Assembly: GCF_020991475.1 (NCBI RefSeq)
Contig: NZ_JAJMPA010000001.1
Location: 434,001 to 498,000 of the forward strand
Direction: 5' to 3'
DNA: 64,000 nt
From: Pedobacter sp. MC2016-14
GTDB taxonomy: Bacteria; Bacteroidota; Bacteroidia; Sphingobacteriales; Sphingobacteriaceae
Shown: positions 1 to 8,889 of the stretch, piece after piece
Layout: every line of letters starts with the position of its first letter
Numbering within the stretch: position 1 is the stretch's first letter
Notes under the pieces: generated by a model
The model's input: the letters and a program-made list of their open reading frames with translations, nothing else
The model's database searches: none
Told to the model about the DNA's origin: nothing
Program-made: the position numbers and the translations under genes

Positions 1-2
1 TT

Positions 3-113
3 TCCTCAAAAAATTACGGTTATGGATATGGCTACGGTTACGGCTATGGAAGTGATACCGAAGAGCACAATGGGGTAAAATTGTGGTGGAACAAATTAAA
101 AAATAAAGATTAG
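3..113 (+). CDS. C-terminal tail of a Wzc-like polysaccharide tyrosine autokinase (partial)
   Basis: Only the last 36 codons are inside the window; the stop is TAG at 111-113. The visible peptide has five consecutive Tyr-Gly pairs, then an acidic stretch and a basic, tryptophan-containing end (KLWWNKLKNKD). A C-terminal tyrosine cluster is the autophosphorylation site of bacterial BY-kinases (Wzc/GumC family), which control polymer length and export in Wzx/Wzy systems. The gene ends 3 bases before the rfbF start and heads an exopolysaccharide cluster, which supports the reading. The kinase domain itself is not visible, so the call rests on the tail and its position. Confidence 0.6.
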   Translation, partial: SSKNYGYGYGYGYGYGSDTEEHNGVKLWWNKLKNKD

Positions 114-116
114 CAT

Positions 117-908
117 ATGAAGGTAGTATTATTAGCGGGTGGACTTGGAACGAGGTTATCAGAAGAAACAGTTTTAAAGCCAAAGCCAATGGTTGAAGTG
201 GGCGGAATGCCAATTCTGTGGCATATTATGAAAATCTATTCCGCGCACGGGTATAATGACTTTGTCATTTGTCTGGGTTATAAAGGATATATGATTAAGG
301 AGTATTTCAGCAATTATTTCCTGCACAAATCGGATGTGACGGTTAACCTGTCAGACAATTCCCTTACTGTGCACGATTCTCAGGCTGAACCCTGGAAAAT
401 TACCCTGGTAGATACGGGAAATGAAACCTTGACCGGAGGTCGTATTAAACGCATTCAGCCGCATATTGGAGATGAGCCTTTCTTACTTACTTATGGTGAT
501 GGTGTGAGTAATGTAAACATCACGGAACTGGTAGAATTCCACAACACACATGGAAAGTTATGTACAGTAACTTCTGTGCAGCCTAGCGGACGTTTTGGTG
601 CATTGAACATTGGAGAAGACCAAAAGGTAATCTCTTTTATGGAGAAACCTAAAGGTGATGGATCATGGATTAACGGAGGCTTCTTTGTATGTGAACCTGG
701 TGTGTTCGATTACATTGAAGGTGACCAAACTACATGGGAAAAAGAGCCGATGGAAAATATTGCCAGTGAAGGACAGATGAATACCTATAAGCATGACGGT
801 TTCTGGAAACCAATGGATACCCTGCGTGACAAACAGGAACTTGAAGCTGAATGGGCTACAGGAAATGCAAAATGGAAAGTGGGTTCATTAATGGAAAAAA
901 ATGTTTAA
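117..908 (+). CDS. rfbF: Glucose-1-phosphate cytidylyltransferase
   Basis: Makes CDP-glucose from CTP and glucose 1-phosphate, the first step of CDP-deoxysugar synthesis in the cytoplasm. The 263-residue length is normal for the family. The nucleotidyltransferase signature is at the N-terminus (GGLGTRLSEETVLKPKPM, about residues 8-25), with the lid sequence LTYGDGVSN near residue 125 and EKP near 177. It overlaps rfbG by 8 bases, so the two are probably translationally coupled. The pairing with rfbG fixes the substrate as glucose rather than another hexose phosphate. Confidence 0.95.
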   Translation: MKVVLLAGGLGTRLSEETVLKPKPMVEVGGMPILWHIMKIYSAHGYNDFVICLGYKGYMIKEYFSNYFLHKSDVTVNLSDNSLTVHDSQAEPWKITLVDTGNETLTGGRIKRIQPHIGDEPFLLTYGDGVSNVNITELVEFHNTHGKLCTVTSVQPSGRFGALNIGEDQKVISFMEKPKGDGSWINGGFFVCEPGVFDYIEGDQTTWEKEPMENIASEGQMNTYKHDGFWKPMDTLRDKQELEAEWATGNAKWKVGSLMEKNV

Positions 909-2001
909 CGGGATATATAAAGACAAAAAGGTACTTGTAACGGGCCATACCGGATTTAAAGGTGGCTGGCTTTGCTTATGGCTAAAATCTATGGGTGCCG
1001 AAGTATTCGGGATTTCGGACGAAGTATATACTTCTCCATCCTTGTTTGAAGTGGCTGGCCTGGAAAGGGAAATGACCTCTCAGTTGGCAGACATCAGGGA
1101 TCTTGAGCAGATGAAGAAGCTGATTCAGGAGATTAAACCAGACTTTCTTTTTCACATGGCTGCACAGCCTATTGTTAAAAAAGCTTTTGAAGAACCTGTA
1201 GACACTTTTACAACAAACATTATTGGCACCGCCAATATTCTGGAAGCCTTGCGCGTAGCTGATTTTCCCTGTATTGCGGTGATGATTACCAGTGATAAGT
1301 GCTACGATAATGTAGAATGGGTTTGGGGATACCGGGAAACCGATCACCTTGGTGGAAAGGATCCATACTCTGCCTCTAAAGGTGCGGCAGAACTCATCAT
1401 CAAAACCTATTACCACACGTATTTTAAAAAGGATCAGCGTATAAAAATGTCATCCGTAAGAGCAGGAAATGTAATTGGCGGAGGCGACTGGGCCGACAGC
1501 CGGATTGTACCGGATTGCTTTAGGGCATGGGCATCGGGAGAAAAAGTGATCATCAGAAGCCCGGATGCGACGCGTCCATGGCAACATGTACTGGAGCCTT
1601 TAAGTGGTTATCTGAGAACAGGTGAATTGCTTGCAGCAACGGAGGGAAAGATAAATGGGGAAGCTTACAACTTTGGCCCCCCAACAGATCAAAATTATAC
1701 GGTACTGGATCTGCTGAAGGAACTGGCGCTAAACTGGAATGAAGAAGACAAGGACATCTTACAAATTGAAGATGCCAAATTTCCGGAATCGGGCTTATTG
1801 AAACTGAATATTGACAAAGCACTGTACGATCAGCAATGGACCCCTACCCTGAATTTTAAAGAAACTGCTGCTTTTACCAGTGACTGGTATAAACACTATT
1901 ACCAGGAAGGACCGGAAAGTATGTTGGATTTTACGGGCAAACAGATTGATGCTTACATTAAAGTAGCTGAAGAGAAAGGACTGTTATGGGCGAAGAATTA
2001 A
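901..2001 (+). CDS. rfbG: CDP-glucose 4,6-dehydratase
   Basis: Short-chain dehydrogenase of the extended type, converting CDP-glucose to CDP-4-keto-6-deoxyglucose. The NAD-binding motif GHTGFKG lies at residues 15-21 and the catalytic YSASK at 156-160, with a serine/threonine-rich ITSDKCYDN stretch at about 129-137 as expected for 4,6-dehydratases. Length 366 residues is typical. It overlaps rfbF upstream by 8 bases and the epimerase-like gene downstream by 16. The product is the branch point for the next two genes. Confidence 0.95.
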   Translation: MFNGIYKDKKVLVTGHTGFKGGWLCLWLKSMGAEVFGISDEVYTSPSLFEVAGLEREMTSQLADIRDLEQMKKLIQEIKPDFLFHMAAQPIVKKAFEEPVDTFTTNIIGTANILEALRVADFPCIAVMITSDKCYDNVEWVWGYRETDHLGGKDPYSASKGAAELIIKTYYHTYFKKDQRIKMSSVRAGNVIGGGDWADSRIVPDCFRAWASGEKVIIRSPDATRPWQHVLEPLSGYLRTGELLAATEGKINGEAYNFGPPTDQNYTVLDLLKELALNWNEEDKDILQIEDAKFPESGLLKLNIDKALYDQQWTPTLNFKETAAFTSDWYKHYYQEGPESMLDFTGKQIDAYIKVAEEKGLLWAKN

Positions 2002-2441
2002 TTGCTGGCGTTTTCTTTTATCCACTTAGCCCAATTGAAACCACGGGTGGCAAAGTAATGCATGCCGTAAAAGGGCTGGATATTGATTTACCTGCCTTTG
2101 GAGAATGTTATTTTTCTACAGCAGTTTTTCATGATCCAAAGGCATGGAAAAAACATACTCAAATGGTATGCAACCTTTTTGTACCGAAAGGGGCTGTGCG
2201 CTTTGTGTTCTATGACGACAGGGAAGGCAGTGCAGATTATGGAAAGATCCAAGAATTTGAGCTCTCCGAAAATGCTTATGGTCGCCTGGTTATCCATCCC
2301 GGCATATGGTTCGGCTTTGCCAGTCTTGCCGGTGATGGCGACAGCATTGTGATGAACGTAGCCAGCATGCCTCATAGCCGCGAAGAGAGCATGAGACTGG
2401 AACCCGGCAGCAATACTATTCCTTACCAGTGGAAATTTTAA
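1986..2441 (+). CDS. RmlC-like cupin, 4-keto-6-deoxysugar 3,5-epimerase family
   Basis: A 151-residue protein resembling dTDP-4-dehydrorhamnose 3,5-epimerase (RmlC) in its core: a KKHTQM stretch holding the candidate catalytic histidine, then VPKGAVRFVFYDDREGS, then an HPGIWFGF segment matching the RmlC PPG-hydrophobic turn. It is shorter than classical RmlC (about 180). Placed directly after rfbFG, it most likely epimerises the CDP-4-keto-6-deoxyhexose rather than a dTDP sugar; that substrate is inferred from context only. It overlaps rfbG by 16 bases and is followed 9 bases later by a reductase gene. Confidence 0.75.
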   Translation: MGEELIAGVFFYPLSPIETTGGKVMHAVKGLDIDLPAFGECYFSTAVFHDPKAWKKHTQMVCNLFVPKGAVRFVFYDDREGSADYGKIQEFELSENAYGRLVIHPGIWFGFASLAGDGDSIVMNVASMPHSREESMRLEPGSNTIPYQWKF

Positions 2442-2450
2442 CCCTTCGCG

Positions 2451-3302
2451 ATGAAAGTATTTTTAACAGGCGCTTCAGGCATATTGGGTACAGACCTGAT
2501 GAAGCAATTTCAGGAAAACAACCACGAAGTTTTGGGTTTTAGCTCTGCAGACATCAACCTTACTGATTTAAACGATGTAGGCCGAAAAATGGAGGCTTTT
2601 AAACCCGATCTGGTGATTCATAGCGCAGCAATGACAGCAGTGGACCTCTGTGAAACAGCGCCTGAACTGGCGTATGCCATTAACGTAAAAGGTACTGCCC
2701 ATATGGCTCTGGCAGCACGGGCAGCAGGTTCAAAACTGGTTTACATTAGCAGTTGCGGCGTGTATGGCAATGGCAAAACCACTCCCTACCACGAAATGGA
2801 TGCTACGCGTCCTTTAAATTACCACCACCAAACAAAACTGGAAGCTGAAAAGCAGGTAAAGGAAAACCATGAAAATTACCTGATTGTGAGGCCAGGCTGG
2901 TTATTTGGGGGCAGCAGGCAGCACAAGAAAAACTTTGTAGAAGCCCGCAGACAGGAGGCCCTTAGTAACCCAGTACTTAAAAGTGCTTTCGACAAACAGG
3001 GTTCGCCGACTTACACCAAAGATCTGGCCCAACAGCTATTGAGGGTACTTAATGACGGGCATACCGGGCTTTTTAATATGGTGAACGAAGGAGAGGCGAC
3101 CCGATTTAGTTATGTAGCGGAACTGATCCACGCCTTAGGCATGGATAACCGTGTAGAACCGGTAGATTCCAGTCGATTTGTGCGCGCCGCCAGAATGCCT
3201 GATAACGAAAGCCTGGAAAACAGGAACCTTAACCTCAACAACTGCAACCAGATGCGACATTGGAAACTTGCGTTGAGGGACTACATCAATACTAATTATT
3301 AA
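2451..3302 (+). CDS. RmlD-like NAD(P)-dependent sugar-nucleotide reductase
   Basis: Short-chain dehydrogenase of 283 residues, most like dTDP-4-dehydrorhamnose reductase (RmlD). The Rossmann motif GASGILG is at residues 7-13; HSAAMTAVD and YISSCGVYG follow in family order. It probably reduces the C4 keto group of the product of the preceding enzymes, giving a CDP-6-deoxyhexose. One oddity is directly visible: where RmlD has Y-x3-K, this protein reads PLNYHHQTKL, so a histidine sits four residues before the lysine and the tyrosine is displaced by one. It lies 9 bases after the epimerase and 3 before the next gene. Confidence 0.8.
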   Translation: MKVFLTGASGILGTDLMKQFQENNHEVLGFSSADINLTDLNDVGRKMEAFKPDLVIHSAAMTAVDLCETAPELAYAINVKGTAHMALAARAAGSKLVYISSCGVYGNGKTTPYHEMDATRPLNYHHQTKLEAEKQVKENHENYLIVRPGWLFGGSRQHKKNFVEARRQEALSNPVLKSAFDKQGSPTYTKDLAQQLLRVLNDGHTGLFNMVNEGEATRFSYVAELIHALGMDNRVEPVDSSRFVRAARMPDNESLENRNLNLNNCNQMRHWKLALRDYINTNY

Positions 3303-3305
3303 GCA

Positions 3306-4670
3306 ATGTATACAATACTGGGGGCAGGATTAAGCGGCATAAGCATAGCCGATCACCTTGCAAAAAAAAATATGCCATATGTAGTAATTGAAGCGAAAGC
3401 TCATGGCGGAGGTCACATTTACAGTGAGCTGGTAGATGGCTTTGTTTGGGATGAAGGGCCACATGTCTCTTTTACAGCACACGAATATGTAAAAACATGG
3501 TTGGAAAAGAATGCTGAAGATCAATATCTGGAATACGCCCCAAAACCGGCGAATTACCACCAGCAAAGCTGGATCCCACATCCTGCACAAGCCAATTTAT
3601 ATGCCATCCCGCAACAACTGAGGGAGCAATGTATTGCTGATTTGATTAGCGTGAGGGATGCATTTCCTGCAGATTTTAGCCCTAAAAACTACAAAGAATG
3701 GATAGACTACGCCTTTGGGGAGACTTTTGCCAATGTTTTTGCCGCAGTGTACACGAAAAAATACTGGACTATGGAGGCCGAACAGCTGTCGACAGACTGG
3801 ATTGGAAAACGGGTGTACTTTCCTGAAGTTAAAGACATGGTAGAAAGTGCACATGGTCCGTTGCAAAAGCAAACCCATTACATCTCTACCGTACGCTACC
3901 CTAGCCATGGCGGATTTTATACCTACGTTAAAAAAATAGAAAAGCAACTGAACATCCAATACAATAAGAAACTAAGGTTCATCTCCTTTGAGAAAAAGGA
4001 ACTGCAATTTTGTGATGGCAGTAGCGGTACCTACGAAAACTTGATTTCTACGCTTCCCTTACCCTTGCTGATTGCGAACAGTGATGCGCCGGAGCACATC
4101 AAAGTACAGGCGAAGAAATTAAAATGCTCACAGGTTTTGCTGATCAATGTAGTGGTAAACCACCCGGCACCGGTAGACAACCACTGGATTTATGTATACG
4201 ATGAGCAATATTACAGCACAAGGATCAATTTTACCGAATTGCTATCGCCCACTAACGGTGTTGAAGGCAAATCGGGCATTCAGGTGGAAGTATATTTTTC
4301 AGATTATCATCCACTTCAGCGGGCGGTAGAAGATATAGAATGCGAAGTACTGAACGAGCTGGTAGAAATGAAATTAATCCGTGCTGCAGAAGACATCTCC
4401 TCCTCACACCGCAAATGGATTGATTGGGCCAATGTGATTTTTGACACGCAACGCAGGGCTGCACAGGAACAAGTATTGAACTGGCTGGAAAGCAAAGGTT
4501 TGGCCAGAGAAGCGGATGACCTTTTGCCAATGACCGAGTGGACAGAAAAGGCGCCGCAGGCACTGGGCAGTATCATTTTAGCAGGCAGGTTTGCCCAATG
4601 GAAGTACTACTGGACGGATGACTGCATTATGCGTGGAAAATATATAAGCGAACAATTATGCCTGAAGTAA
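3306..4670 (+). CDS. FAD-dependent oxidoreductase/mutase-like protein of the UGM-amine oxidase fold
   Basis: A 454-residue flavoprotein. The dinucleotide-binding motif GAGLSGISIADHL is at the very N-terminus, followed by the acidic end of strand 2 (VVIEA) and the GGGHIYSE segment typical of UDP-galactopyranose mutase and protoporphyrinogen-oxidase-like enzymes. It is longer than the canonical mutase encoded at 9778-10890 and lacks that protein's AYGAHIFHT block, having GPHVSFTAHEY instead. A sugar-nucleotide isomerase or oxidase role in making one of the polymer's unusual sugars is likely but not proven. It overlaps the following glycosyltransferase gene by 13 bases. Confidence 0.65.
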   Translation: MYTILGAGLSGISIADHLAKKNMPYVVIEAKAHGGGHIYSELVDGFVWDEGPHVSFTAHEYVKTWLEKNAEDQYLEYAPKPANYHQQSWIPHPAQANLYAIPQQLREQCIADLISVRDAFPADFSPKNYKEWIDYAFGETFANVFAAVYTKKYWTMEAEQLSTDWIGKRVYFPEVKDMVESAHGPLQKQTHYISTVRYPSHGGFYTYVKKIEKQLNIQYNKKLRFISFEKKELQFCDGSSGTYENLISTLPLPLLIANSDAPEHIKVQAKKLKCSQVLLINVVVNHPAPVDNHWIYVYDEQYYSTRINFTELLSPTNGVEGKSGIQVEVYFSDYHPLQRAVEDIECEVLNELVEMKLIRAAEDISSSHRKWIDWANVIFDTQRRAAQEQVLNWLESKGLAREADDLLPMTEWTEKAPQALGSIILAGRFAQWKYYWTDDCIMRGKYISEQLCLK

Positions 4671-5590
4671 CTGTAATTATACCCAATTATAACCATGCCC
4701 GGTTTCTGAACAAACGCATCAGCACCGTTTTAAACCAGACTTATACTGACTTTGAACTCATTTTAATGGATGATTGTTCTACAGACAACAGCAGGGAAAT
4801 ACTTGAAAGTTTTAGGAGGCATGAAAAAGTGTGTACCATTATTTACAACGAAAGTAACAGTGGATCTACTTTTAAACAATGGAAAAAAGGCATGGCACAG
4901 GCTTCGGGAAAATACATCTGGATTGCCGAAAGCGATGACTATGCGGAGCCGGATTTTCTGGAGACTTTGATGGCGCCATTACTCCATGACCCAAAAGTAA
5001 TGATTTCCTATTGCCGCTGTATAGATGTAGATGAGCATGACCATGTGCTGGGTTTAACCTTACATGCCGACCAACTGGATCCTGTTAAATGGACGCAAAG
5101 TCACGTTGAAAAAGCTTCCGTTGAGCTGGATAAGTACATTAAATACAGAAATACCATTCCAAATGCCAGTGCAGTGGTCTTTCAAAAGCCTCGGAATGTA
5201 GATGAAGTGCTGCAAACCAATATGAGGTTTTGTGGCGACTGGTTGTTTTGGCAGAATATCCTGAAAGGACCGGGTTATAAAATCGCCTATTCGAATCGTC
5301 CGCTCAATTATTTTCGGTCGCACGCGCAATCTACACGCTCTTTTTCCACTCCTTCCATCGAGGTAGAGCTGAAAAGATTTACAGAATATAAAAGTTTTGT
5401 GCCTAAATATTATTTCAATCCGCTAAGCAATAAATTCAGGTGGATGATGGCCGAATGGATAGATAGAGGCATGAGCAAAATAGTAACAGGCAGTAAGTAT
5501 GCCTACCTGCCGCTGCTTCACCCCTCGCTGGTGGTTAGGTACTATCTCTACCTGTTAAAACAGCTAATCCTGCCAACAAAGAAGCGCTAA
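4658..5590 (+). CDS. Glycosyltransferase family 2
   Basis: A 310-residue GT-A fold transferase. The N-terminus VTVIIPNYNHARFL and the metal-binding region (LMDDCSTDNS, then IAESDD near residues 88-93) are typical of GT2. A C-terminal basic, aromatic segment (residues about 250-305) may be a membrane-surface anchor. It should add one sugar to the lipid-linked repeat unit on the cytoplasmic face. The donor cannot be read from the sequence. It starts inside the flavoprotein gene and ends 1 base before the flippase gene. Confidence 0.88.
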   Translation: MPEVTVIIPNYNHARFLNKRISTVLNQTYTDFELILMDDCSTDNSREILESFRRHEKVCTIIYNESNSGSTFKQWKKGMAQASGKYIWIAESDDYAEPDFLETLMAPLLHDPKVMISYCRCIDVDEHDHVLGLTLHADQLDPVKWTQSHVEKASVELDKYIKYRNTIPNASAVVFQKPRNVDEVLQTNMRFCGDWLFWQNILKGPGYKIAYSNRPLNYFRSHAQSTRSFSTPSIEVELKRFTEYKSFVPKYYFNPLSNKFRWMMAEWIDRGMSKIVTGSKYAYLPLLHPSLVVRYYLYLLKQLILPTKKR

Positions 5591-5591
5591 C

Positions 5592-7028
5592 ATGTTAAAA
5601 AAGAACCTGCTATACAATTACTTATTGGCCATCAGTCAATTCATTTTTCCTCTGGTCACCTTCCCCTATTCTTCAAGAATTTTGGGTCCTGAAGGCATAG
5701 GAAGTGTGAATTTCATTGATAGCTTTACGCAGTATGCCATTTTATTTGCTGCTTTAGGTATACCATTGTATGGCGTAAGGGAAATTTCTAAACTCAAAGA
5801 CCATCCAGAAAAACTGAGCAAAACCTTTAGCGAAATATTTCTGATCCACATTTGTTCAGCGTTGCTCTTTTCACTGATCTACCTGATTGCCGCGCATTTT
5901 GTACCCGCCTTAAAAAATCATTATGACCTGGTTTGGGTGGGAATTGCTATTGTTGTATCAGGAGTATTATCTGCTGAGTGGTTGTTCCAGGGACTTGAAC
6001 AGTTTGCGTATGTAACCATCAGGACCCTATTGGTGCGCTGTCTTTCGGTACTGCTGCTGTTTATATTTTTGAAACCAGCCTCCGATCCAATTGTCTATTA
6101 CCTTTTACTGGCCAGCGGCGGCATCCTCAATGGCCTTGTAAATGTCTATTATTTAAGAAAGCTGGTTAAAATTCGATTTAACAATCTTGACCTTAAAAGA
6201 CACATGCGCCCGCTCATGGTCATTTTAGGATCTACATTGGCGGTAAGTGTATACGTGTTAATGGACACGGTTATTTTGGGCTTCCTGAAAGGAGATAAAG
6301 CTGTAGGTATTTATGCTACGGCCTTACGCGTGGTGCGTTTGCCTTTGGCAATGGTAGCTGCGGTTACGGCCGTAATTGTTCCTGGGGTAAGCAGGGCTTT
6401 TGAACAAAAAGATTTTGAAGGCATTCGTTTGCTCATCCACAAATCATTTAGCTTAATTTGCCTCATCGGGTTTCCCGTAGCAATGGGTTTATATGTTTCG
6501 GCTGATTTTTTAATACACCTGTTTGCAGGAGATCAATTTGCAGAAGCCAGCCTGCCACTAAAAATCATGTCGGCCATGGTGCTGCTGAATGGCATGGCAA
6601 GCATCCTTTTTTTACAATTGCTTGCACCATTGGGCAAGGAGAAATACCTGCTAAAATCATATTTCATCGGCATGCTGTTTAGCATTTCCAGTAATATTTT
6701 ATTGATCCATTTTTATTCTTACACAGGCGCAGCAATTGGCATTATGCTTACAGAAGGCTTAACCACAGCATTGGCCTATTATTTCTTAACCAAAACATTT
6801 AAGATCAGTTTTGACCGTAAAATCATGCTGCAATGTTTAATAGGTGCGCTATTCTTTTTCCCAATCGCCATTTTATTAAAACACCTGCCGTTCAATACAG
6901 TGATCAATGAGCTGTCTGTTATCGTTACCTGCATCCTTTTTTATGCCTGCTATATCAGCTTGTACATCAAAAACCCATATGTGCAGGCCTTTAAACAAAG
7001 TATTCTCATCAAATTTTCCCGATCATGA
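5592..7028 (+). CDS. wzx: Wzx-type O-unit flippase (polysaccharide biosynthesis protein)
   Basis: A 478-residue, very hydrophobic protein with about 12-14 predicted membrane helices. The start (KKNLLYNYLLAISQFIFPLVTFPYSSRILGPEGIG) is the conserved first helix and loop of RfbX/Wzx flippases of the MOP superfamily. It would move undecaprenyl-linked repeat units across the inner membrane. It touches the preceding gene (1-base gap) and overlaps the next by 4 bases. It is the only flippase in the visible cluster, in keeping with one repeat unit. Confidence 0.9.
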   Translation: MLKKNLLYNYLLAISQFIFPLVTFPYSSRILGPEGIGSVNFIDSFTQYAILFAALGIPLYGVREISKLKDHPEKLSKTFSEIFLIHICSALLFSLIYLIAAHFVPALKNHYDLVWVGIAIVVSGVLSAEWLFQGLEQFAYVTIRTLLVRCLSVLLLFIFLKPASDPIVYYLLLASGGILNGLVNVYYLRKLVKIRFNNLDLKRHMRPLMVILGSTLAVSVYVLMDTVILGFLKGDKAVGIYATALRVVRLPLAMVAAVTAVIVPGVSRAFEQKDFEGIRLLIHKSFSLICLIGFPVAMGLYVSADFLIHLFAGDQFAEASLPLKIMSAMVLLNGMASILFLQLLAPLGKEKYLLKSYFIGMLFSISSNILLIHFYSYTGAAIGIMLTEGLTTALAYYFLTKTFKISFDRKIMLQCLIGALFFFPIAILLKHLPFNTVINELSVIVTCILFYACYISLYIKNPYVQAFKQSILIKFSRS

Positions 7029-7975
7029 TTGTAAACACGTATCCAAGAAGAGTGCTAAATGTGTTTTATGCCACCAGCAAATATTTTATCCCTTATTTTT
7101 CAGTTTCCCTGATATCTTTGCTCGAAAACAACAGGCAGATAGACCTGCGGATTTTCCTGATCTACGATTTTAAAGAGCACCAACTCCTTTTACCCATTAT
7201 AGACTTGTGCAGGAAGCAATATGGCATTACCGTACAGCCTATATACCAGGACACTTCAATATTTGAGGGATACAAAACGGGTGAACACGTTACCGTTCAT
7301 ACCTACCTGAGGTTATTGCTTGCAGATGTCATTCCAGAAGATGTAGATGCAGGCCTGTTCATCGATTCTGACACCATAGTTACCGGCTCGCTGCAAGCGT
7401 TTACAGAACTGGAATTTGCCGCTTACAATGACACCAGCCAACCCGAATCAATGAAATACCTCTATGCTGTTAAGGAGACAAGGGAGCACAATGCTGTAAA
7501 CGCAGAAAGGATCACCAGTCTTGGTTACCCTACAACGCAGTACTTTAATGCCGGTGTTTTGTTCATCAACCTGAAAAACTGGCGTTCAAATCAAAGTACA
7601 ACGGCACTGCTAAAACTGGCAGAAGAGCGAATGGATGACCTTGTTTACCTGGACCAGGATACGCTGAACATGTATTTTGCCGGAAAATGGAAAGCATTGA
7701 GTGCAACCTATAATGGACTGCACCTTAGGGTTAAGGTAGCTAAGAAACCTGTTATTGTACATTTTGCAGGAAAAACAAAACCATGGAATTACCTGAACTG
7801 GCATCCTTACAGAAACGAATATTATAAGTACCTAAAAATCCTGCCCTTTCGTGGAAACAAATATGAGGACTTCTCTTACCGCGCTATACCTAAAAAAATA
7901 GCCGGTAATGCCATTGAGATATTGAGGATTATCAAACATTTTATTTTAAACCGTGGCAAGGCCAATATACACTAA
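7025..7975 (+). CDS. Glycosyltransferase family 8
   Basis: A 316-residue GT8 retaining transferase. The metal-binding DSD is at residues 114-116 within LFIDSDTIV, preceded by the conserved TYLRLLLADVIP block, and the C-terminal HFAGKTKPW motif of the family is present. FNAGVLFINLKNWR is also diagnostic. GT8 members transfer glucose or galactose from UDP-sugars. It overlaps wzx by 4 bases. The last 40 residues are basic and may bind the membrane. Confidence 0.92.
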   Translation: MIVNTYPRRVLNVFYATSKYFIPYFSVSLISLLENNRQIDLRIFLIYDFKEHQLLLPIIDLCRKQYGITVQPIYQDTSIFEGYKTGEHVTVHTYLRLLLADVIPEDVDAGLFIDSDTIVTGSLQAFTELEFAAYNDTSQPESMKYLYAVKETREHNAVNAERITSLGYPTTQYFNAGVLFINLKNWRSNQSTTALLKLAEERMDDLVYLDQDTLNMYFAGKWKALSATYNGLHLRVKVAKKPVIVHFAGKTKPWNYLNWHPYRNEYYKYLKILPFRGNKYEDFSYRAIPKKIAGNAIEILRIIKHFILNRGKANIH

Positions 7976-7983
7976 ACATACCT

Positions 7984-8889
7984 ATGGTTTCTGCAATTAT
8001 TCTTTCTTACAACAGACGCGATGAGGTGCTGTACACTGTTGAAAAGCTTAAAGCTTTACGGAGAAACTTAGCATTTCCGTTAGAAATCATTGTGGTTGAC
8101 AATGCTTCTGCAGACGATACTTCTCTAAAAATTGCGCAAAGCCACCCCGATATCACTTTAATTACGAAGGAATTAAACAACGGAATAGCAGGCTGGAACG
8201 AAGGCTTTAAAGTTGCGACATACCAATACCTGCTGGTACTGGATGATGACAGCCACATTGAAAGCGGTTTAGCTGAAGCGGTAAGCTATCTGGAGCAAAG
8301 CCCCAGCTTTGGCATTTTAGCACTGAACATTACTGGTGGCAGTTACGAAACCGGCGATTGGCCTGAACATACCGATATAATTGGTTTTATAGGTTGCGGG
8401 GCACTGATCCGAAAGGAAGTTTACGAAAAAATAGGGGGCTTTGCAGCATGGATGCATGTATATGGGCATGAATGGGAATACGGAATACGGGTAATTGATG
8501 CCGGCTATAAGATCAGGTATTTTAAGAGCAGCAGTATAATCCATAGAACCAGTGCGCTTAACCGGACCAATAAAAGGCTCCGGATGTATTCAACCCGTAA
8601 TGAAATGGGAATTGTATACAAGCATTTCCGGAACAACAGGTTAAAATATATACTTCGAGTATGGCTTAACAGCATGAAAGTAATTAAAAAGGAAGGCTTC
8701 ATGGCCGCCTTTTACTGCTTTATGGGTGGCTTTAAATTTCTGCAACTCAAGAGTCGGCTACCACATACCCCTGTTTCCCAGCAAACACAGGATTTTTTTG
8801 CCAACATGTTCTGGGGTACACAACCGTCATTTGATTTTATTAAAAAGGGCTTTGGCATAAGTACCGCAAGGAAGGAAGACAAAGTATGA
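7984..8889 (+). CDS. Glycosyltransferase family 2 (first of a tandem pair)
   Basis: A 301-residue GT2 enzyme with SAIILSYNRRDEV at the N-terminus, IIVVDNASADDTS as the nucleotide-binding loop and VLDDDSHIE as the metal site (about residues 82-90). The segment NNGIAGWNEGFK is shared with its neighbour. It resembles rhamnosyl/galactofuranosyl-type GT2 proteins by its C-terminal HRTSALNRTNKRLRMYSTRNE region, though the donor is not determinable. It overlaps the next gene by 4 bases. That gene is a close paralogue, so the two probably arose by tandem duplication. Confidence 0.9.
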   Translation: MVSAIILSYNRRDEVLYTVEKLKALRRNLAFPLEIIVVDNASADDTSLKIAQSHPDITLITKELNNGIAGWNEGFKVATYQYLLVLDDDSHIESGLAEAVSYLEQSPSFGILALNITGGSYETGDWPEHTDIIGFIGCGALIRKEVYEKIGGFAAWMHVYGHEWEYGIRVIDAGYKIRYFKSSSIIHRTSALNRTNKRLRMYSTRNEMGIVYKHFRNNRLKYILRVWLNSMKVIKKEGFMAAFYCFMGGFKFLQLKSRLPHTPVSQQTQDFFANMFWGTQPSFDFIKKGFGISTARKEDKV

